Source: Aeoliella sp052161615 (GTDB lineage Bacteria; Planctomycetota; Planctomycetia; Pirellulales; Lacipirellulaceae). From it: a stretch of 64,000 nucleotides of DNA. Positions 60,129 through 64,000 of this stretch are shown here, piece after piece. How positions within the stretch are numbered: the first letter of the stretch is position 1; each line of letters begins with the position of its first letter. Position numbers and translations under genes: made by a program. Location of the stretch: assembly GCF_052161615.1 (NCBI RefSeq), contig NZ_CP197417.1, positions 2,852,001 through 2,916,000 on the forward strand, read 5' to 3'. The notes below the pieces were generated by a model, which saw only the letters and a program-made list of their open reading frames with translations, searched no databases and was not told the origin of the DNA.

Positions 60129-61490
60129 ATGTATTTACGAATTCTCCTGGTTGCAGCACTGCTCGGCTTACCGGCCCTCGCCCAAGCCTTCGAACCTTGC
60201 CGCATCAATATCGTCGACAAATCAAACGGCTGGCCCGTGCCGCTGGTCGAGCTTCGCACGACGCATCAGGTTCGATTCGCCAGCGACAACGCGGGCGTCG
60301 TGGCGTTTGATTTGCCCGAGCTGATGGGCGCTGAGACGTGGCTCACGGTTGAGGGGCATGGTTATTCGGTCCCGGCCGATGGCTTCGGCTTCCGTGGCGT
60401 CCGTGTCACCCCATCCGAAGGGGGCGAGATCACCATCGAAGTCGAGCGAAAGCTTCCCGCAAAACGGCTCGGAAGGATCACTGGGGCCGGCATCTTTGGC
60501 GAAGCGCAGCGATTCGGCGAGTTCGGCGACTGGCGCGAGCAAGGCATCGTCGGTTGCGATAGCGTTCAGTACACCGAGCATCGCGGCAAGGCCTATTGGA
60601 TGTGGGGCGACACCACACTCGCGCGTTACCCGCTCGGGCTGTTCGACATGCTCAGCGCGACCACCTCGAAACGGCCGCTCAAAAACCCCATCCCGCCGAT
60701 TCAACTCCGCTACGACTATTTCAAGGACAGCGAAGGTCGGCCGCGCTCAGTGGCCGACATGCCGGGCGACGGGCCGACTTGGCTGAATGGCTACGCGAGC
60801 CTTCGCGACCTCAACGGCGAAGACCGATTGGTTGCGACTTACACCAAGATCCGCAACCACCTCGAAGCCTACGAATTGGGTCTTTGCGTCTGGAACGAAG
60901 ACGCCGCGCAGTTTGATAAGCTTCGCACGTACTGGACAAAGTCAAAGGACACGCCGAAAGCCCCCCCGGCACCCGAAGGCCACCCCGTGCGATGGACCGA
61001 CGAGTCGGGTGCCGAATGGCTGCTGTTTGGCGATCCGTTTCCAAGGCTCCAGTGCCTGGCAACGTTCGAAGCCTGGAGTAACCCCGCGCAGTGGCAACTG
61101 CTGGAGCCACAGCAGAGCGTGCCAACCTCGGAGGGCTCGAAACCCGTCGTCCCGCATCGGGGTTCCATCGCTTTCAACGAGTACCGGCAGAAGTGGGTGA
61201 CGGTGTTTACGCAGGTGGGGGGCGATTCGCCACTCGGCGAGATCTGGTACGCCGAGGCCAACACGCCGTTCGGGCCCTGGAAGGACGCGGTTCATGTGGT
61301 TACCCACGCGAACTACACGTTCTACAACCCGAGGCTGCATAACGAATGGGCCACGGCTGATTCTCCGGTGTTGCTGTTCGAGGCAACTTACACCGCAGAG
61401 TTTGCCGACCATGCCCAGCCTACCCCCCGGCATAACTACAATCAGGTGCTCTATCGGCTCGATCTGGACGAACTTATCCAGAAGAAATAG
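60129..61490 (+). CDS. Secreted protein of unknown function, possibly glycosidase-like propeller
   Basis: 453 residues from ATG 60129, which opens a signal peptide (MYLRILLVAALLGLPALAQA). An N-terminal beta domain (~20-110) resembles carboxypeptidase-regulatory or prealbumin-like folds (GWPVPLVELRTTHQVRFASD, NAGVVAFDLPELMG). The rest holds repeated beta blades (CDSVQYTEHRGKAYWMWGDT, WLNGYASLRDLNGEDRLVAT, GSIAFNEYRQKWVTVFTQVG, GEIWYAEANTPFGPWKDAVH) reminiscent of five-bladed propellers in GH43/GH130-like or DUF4185 proteins. I cannot place it in a family. The frame is open from 60078, two bases after the dehydrogenase stop. Confidence 0.7.
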   Translation: MYLRILLVAALLGLPALAQAFEPCRINIVDKSNGWPVPLVELRTTHQVRFASDNAGVVAFDLPELMGAETWLTVEGHGYSVPADGFGFRGVRVTPSEGGEITIEVERKLPAKRLGRITGAGIFGEAQRFGEFGDWREQGIVGCDSVQYTEHRGKAYWMWGDTTLARYPLGLFDMLSATTSKRPLKNPIPPIQLRYDYFKDSEGRPRSVADMPGDGPTWLNGYASLRDLNGEDRLVATYTKIRNHLEAYELGLCVWNEDAAQFDKLRTYWTKSKDTPKAPPAPEGHPVRWTDESGAEWLLFGDPFPRLQCLATFEAWSNPAQWQLLEPQQSVPTSEGSKPVVPHRGSIAFNEYRQKWVTVFTQVGGDSPLGEIWYAEANTPFGPWKDAVHVVTHANYTFYNPRLHNEWATADSPVLLFEATYTAEFADHAQPTPRHNYNQVLYRLDLDELIQKK

Positions 61491-61591
61491 TTCCTATCGC
61501 CGCTTGTCGATCGACCCGCAGCCTCCTAAAACCCCTCAGCGAGGGCCCGAGTGCGCACCTCGCGGGTCTGTGGTTTGGTGCGGGGTGAGTC

Positions 61592-62905
61592 TTGAACATC
61601 GCGATTATTGGAGCCGGCATCAGCGGCAATTTGGCGGCACGGCTGCTGGCGACAAAGCACCAAATCACGCTGTTCGAAGCCGGCGATTACGCGGGGGGGC
61701 ACACCAATACGGTGGAGGTCCAAACGACCGATGGCCCTGTGAGCGTCGACACCGGGTTCATGGTGTTCAATCGCCGGACCTACCCGAACTTCTGCCGAAT
61801 GCTCGAATTGCTCGGCGTCGAGTCGCACGCCAGCGACATGAGTTTCAGCGTCCACGACGAGCAAACGGGCCTGGAATACTGCGGCAGCTCACTCAATACG
61901 CTCTTCGCTCAGCGTCGCAATTTGCTCCGGCCGGCGTTTCACCGGATGGTGCGCGATATCTTGCGGTTCAACAAGGCGGCAACCCAATTCGTTCGCGGAG
62001 CCCAATCCGAAGCTCAAACGCTTGGCAACTTCCTCCGCGTGCACCAACTAGGTTGCGAGTTTCGCGATTGGTACTTGATCCCGATGCTCGCCGCAATTTG
62101 GTCCGCGGCACCGGCTGAAGTTGAGGCGCTACCCGCCAAGTTCATCCTAGGCTTCATGCAGAATCATGGGCTCCTGCAGATTCGCGATCGGCCGCAATGG
62201 CGGACCATCGTGGGTGGCGCGAAGAATTATGTGGCTCGATTGCTCGAACCCATTGCGGATCGCGTGCGACTATCGACGCCAGTCGCAGAGGTTCGTCGCC
62301 GCTTCGATGGCGTCGTCGTTCAACCCACGTTAGGACCGGCCGAGGAGTTCGACGCCGTGGTGTTCGCGAGCCACGCCGATCAGTCGCTGTCGATGCTCTC
62401 CGATGCGACGAATGCAGAGCAAGAGATTCTCACCGCGTTCCCTTATCAGCCCAACGTGGCTGTGCTGCATAGCGACCCCTCGCCGATGCCGACCCGGCGG
62501 CTGGCTTGGGCGAGCTGGAACTACCGAGTGCCCGTTGGAGACTGCCGGGCGGCGTCGGTCACCTACGATCTGGTTCGACTGCAGAACTTGAAGACGACGC
62601 AGCCAGTTTTCGTAACGCTCAACCCGGTTGGTCCCATCGATCCCGCGAAGGTGCATCGTACGTTCGAGTACCACCACCCCGCCTACTCGCTGGCCTCGTC
62701 GGCAGCACAATCACGGTGGCATGAGATTAGCGGCCACAATCGAACGTGGTATTGTGGTGCTTTCTGGGGGTATGGTTTTCACGAGGACGGGGTGCGAAGT
62801 GCCCTGGCCGTTGCCGAGCAGTTTGGTATCGACCTCGAAGCCCTTGTGCTCCCGCCGCACACCGGGTCCGCACACTCCTCGTCGTCCATCGCGCACGCAT
62901 CATGA
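61592..62905 (+). CDS. FAD-dependent amine-oxidase-like oxidoreductase
   Basis: 437 residues, TTG start with GGGGTGAG shortly upstream. FAD loop NIAIIGAGISGNLAARLLAT, acidic end LFEAGDYAGGHTNTV (G-G-H/R), VDTGFMVFNRRTYPNFCRML, and C-terminal YCGAFWGYGFHEDGVRSALA with the second FAD contact. Same family as the flavoproteins linked to DUF1365 and cyclopropane-fatty-acid synthase in many bacteria. Overlaps the DUF1365 gene by four bases. Confidence 0.88.
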   Translation: MNIAIIGAGISGNLAARLLATKHQITLFEAGDYAGGHTNTVEVQTTDGPVSVDTGFMVFNRRTYPNFCRMLELLGVESHASDMSFSVHDEQTGLEYCGSSLNTLFAQRRNLLRPAFHRMVRDILRFNKAATQFVRGAQSEAQTLGNFLRVHQLGCEFRDWYLIPMLAAIWSAAPAEVEALPAKFILGFMQNHGLLQIRDRPQWRTIVGGAKNYVARLLEPIADRVRLSTPVAEVRRRFDGVVVQPTLGPAEEFDAVVFASHADQSLSMLSDATNAEQEILTAFPYQPNVAVLHSDPSPMPTRRLAWASWNYRVPVGDCRAASVTYDLVRLQNLKTTQPVFVTLNPVGPIDPAKVHRTFEYHHPAYSLASSAAQSRWHEISGHNRTWYCGAFWGYGFHEDGVRSALAVAEQFGIDLEALVLPPHTGSAHSSSSIAHAS

Positions 62906-63675
62906 ACAGTTGCCTTTACTACGGAACCGTCTCGCATCGCCGGCAAACGCCGGTCGAGCACCGGTTTCGTTATCGACTGTTCTGGCTTTACGTTGATCTC
63001 GATGAACTTCCGGCTCTCTCCAAGCAGGTGCGAGGCTTGTCCGAGCGCCGTTTCGGTGCGGCTACCCTGTACCGGCCGGATCATCTGGGTCCGAGAGATC
63101 TCCGGTTGGCCGATTCGGTGCGGCAGTTTGTCTTGAAGCAAGCAGGCTGCGACCTAGGAATCGCGTCGATTCGGCTTCTCACCCAGCCGCGATCGCTCGG
63201 GTTCTATTTCAGCCCGCTGAATCTCTACTACTGCTTCGCCGCGGACGAGTCGTTGGTCGCCTTGGTCGCCGAGGTGAATAACACGCCTTGGAACGAGCAG
63301 CACTGTTACCTGCTTTGGTCGGGCAACGAAGTGGCCGAGGGTGAGTACCGCCACGACAAGCAAATGCACGTGTCCCCCTTCATGTCGATGGAGCACGATT
63401 ATCACTGGCGTATTACGCCGCCCAGTCAGCAGCTGGCTGTTGAGCTTTCGACGGTCCGAGAAGAGGGAGCGTTTTTCGATGCTACGATGACGCTCGAGCG
63501 TCGACCTCTCACCAGTTGGTCGCTCGCGCGGCATCTCGCCACCAGTCCTATCAACGCGGCACGTGTGGTAGCCGCCATTTACTTTGAGGCCCTCCGCCTC
63601 TGGAGCAAACGATGTCCTTACTATCCTCATCCCAAGACCACCTCGACGCCCCGCCCAGCGGTGCGTGCCCGGTGA
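62902..63675 (+). CDS. DUF1365 family protein
   Basis: 257 residues from ATG 62902 in the ATGA overlap. MNSCLYYGTVSHRRQTPVEH, then FRYRLFWLYVDLDELP; YRPDHLGPRD; RLLTQPRSLGFYFSPLNLYY, CF; AEVNNTPWNEQHCYLL; KQMHVSPFMSMEHDYHWRIT. These are the DUF1365 hallmarks (R-H-x-R-x-x-P-x-x-H-x-F-x-Y, N-P-x-S/N-x-Y-x-C, K-x-F-H-V-S-P-F). Function unknown; always seen with fatty-acid-modifying genes, so a role in lipid modification is inferred. Confidence 0.93.
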   Translation: MNSCLYYGTVSHRRQTPVEHRFRYRLFWLYVDLDELPALSKQVRGLSERRFGAATLYRPDHLGPRDLRLADSVRQFVLKQAGCDLGIASIRLLTQPRSLGFYFSPLNLYYCFAADESLVALVAEVNNTPWNEQHCYLLWSGNEVAEGEYRHDKQMHVSPFMSMEHDYHWRITPPSQQLAVELSTVREEGAFFDATMTLERRPLTSWSLARHLATSPINAARVVAAIYFEALRLWSKRCPYYPHPKTTSTPRPAVRAR

Positions 63676-64000
63676 GATCGCGGGGGGCGACGTGGATCGA
63701 CCGCTGGTGCCGTCAGCGGGTGTTCGATCGGCTATCGCACTTGCGCGACGGGACCATCTCCATCGTCGAGCCCGAAGCGAGCTACCCCTTCGGCGCACGG
63801 GTCGACGAACTTGTGCCCGACGCCGAACTCTACGTCCGCCAAGCGAGCTTCTACCGTCATATTGTGGCTGGGGGCGGGCTTGGCGCGGCCGAGGCCTATA
63901 TGGCGGGGGAGTGGAGCGCGGACGACTTGCCCGGTTTGCTTCAACTCTTCGCCCGCGACGCGAGCGCGTGTGCCGAGATCGATCGCAGCTGGGCTCGGCG
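63612..64000 (+). CDS. Cyclopropane-fatty-acyl-phospholipid synthase family protein, N-terminal part (cut by window edge)
   Basis: ATG 63612 has GGAG seven bases upstream and is in frame with an alternative GTG at 63672 that overlaps the DUF1365 stop by four bases. About 129 residues are visible. After a short variable head comes WIDRWCRQRVFDRLSHLRDG, TISIVEPE, YVRQASFYRHIVAGGGLGAA and EAYMAGEWSADDLPGLLQLF, the N-terminal domain of the CFA synthase family (G-G-x-L-G-x-A-E-A-Y-M-x-G-x-W). The methyltransferase domain lies beyond the edge. Members add a methyl group across a lipid double bond. Confidence 0.9.
   Translation, partial: MSLLSSSQDHLDAPPSGACPVRSRGATWIDRWCRQRVFDRLSHLRDGTISIVEPEASYPFGARVDELVPDAELYVRQASFYRHIVAGGGLGAAEAYMAGEWSADDLPGLLQLFARDASACAEIDRSWAR

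Overview
The window looks like a chromosomal segment of a planctomycete, most likely of the order Pirellulales. The grounds are high G+C, three secreted proteins with a PEP-CTERM sorting tail, a cbb3 oxidase locus with fused subunits I and II, a Rho factor with an Asn/Gly-rich head in place of the usual N-terminal helical domain, many secreted sugar-active enzymes, Tat-exported proteins, frequent GTG/TTG starts and weak Shine-Dalgarno signals. No rRNA, tRNA, CRISPR array, insertion sequence or prophage was recognised. The taxonomic call is inference, not a database result.

Layout. 0-9.5 kb is a patchwork: an STN-repeat secreted protein, a HEAT/TPR protein, a thioredoxin-YHS protein, three small minus-strand genes (two with CxxC pairs), a PEP-CTERM protein, an FAD monooxygenase bracketed by two diverged copies of a ~105-base repeat, and a Cys-rich copper-binding protein. 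9.6-12.8 kb holds a decayed hydrolase remnant and two neighbouring PEP-CTERM proteins that share a beta-rich domain. 13-18.8 kb is a tripartite efflux locus: outer-membrane factor, MarR regulator, MacA-like adaptor, MacB-like ABC transporter. 19.6-21 kb is rho, behind a long leader with hairpins. 21-34 kb is rich in carbohydrate functions: a beta-propeller protein, a lipoprotein, a FucP-type permease, an amidohydrolase-CBM9 protein, a GH172-type enzyme, and a block of GNAT, EamA transporter, sugar nucleotidyltransferase and NahK-like kinase.

35.8-44.6 kb is the best-defined system: an Rrf2 regulator behind a palindromic operator candidate, then ccoNO (fused), ccoQ, ccoP, ccoG, a short FixH-like protein, a SafE-type protein, the copper ATPase ccoI and ccoS. 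Most genes overlap by 1-4 bases, as in one operon for making and assembling a high-affinity terminal oxidase. It is followed by a GH39-like glycosidase, a small HELGH membrane protein, a DUF433/DUF5615 toxin-antitoxin pair whose toxin frame is broken by one base, mnmG and tag.

50-64 kb is housekeeping and accessory: an ECF-type sigma factor, a 7Fe ferredoxin with a clear promoter and terminator, an HNH nuclease, a small CxxC protein, an SNase-like nuclease, a lone GspF-like protein, a nitroreductase, an intradiol-dioxygenase-like protein, a Mg-chelatase-type AAA ATPase, a His-rich lipoprotein, an aldehyde dehydrogenase, a secreted protein of unknown function, and at the right edge an amine-oxidase-like flavoprotein / DUF1365 / cyclopropane-fatty-acid synthase operon that runs off the window.
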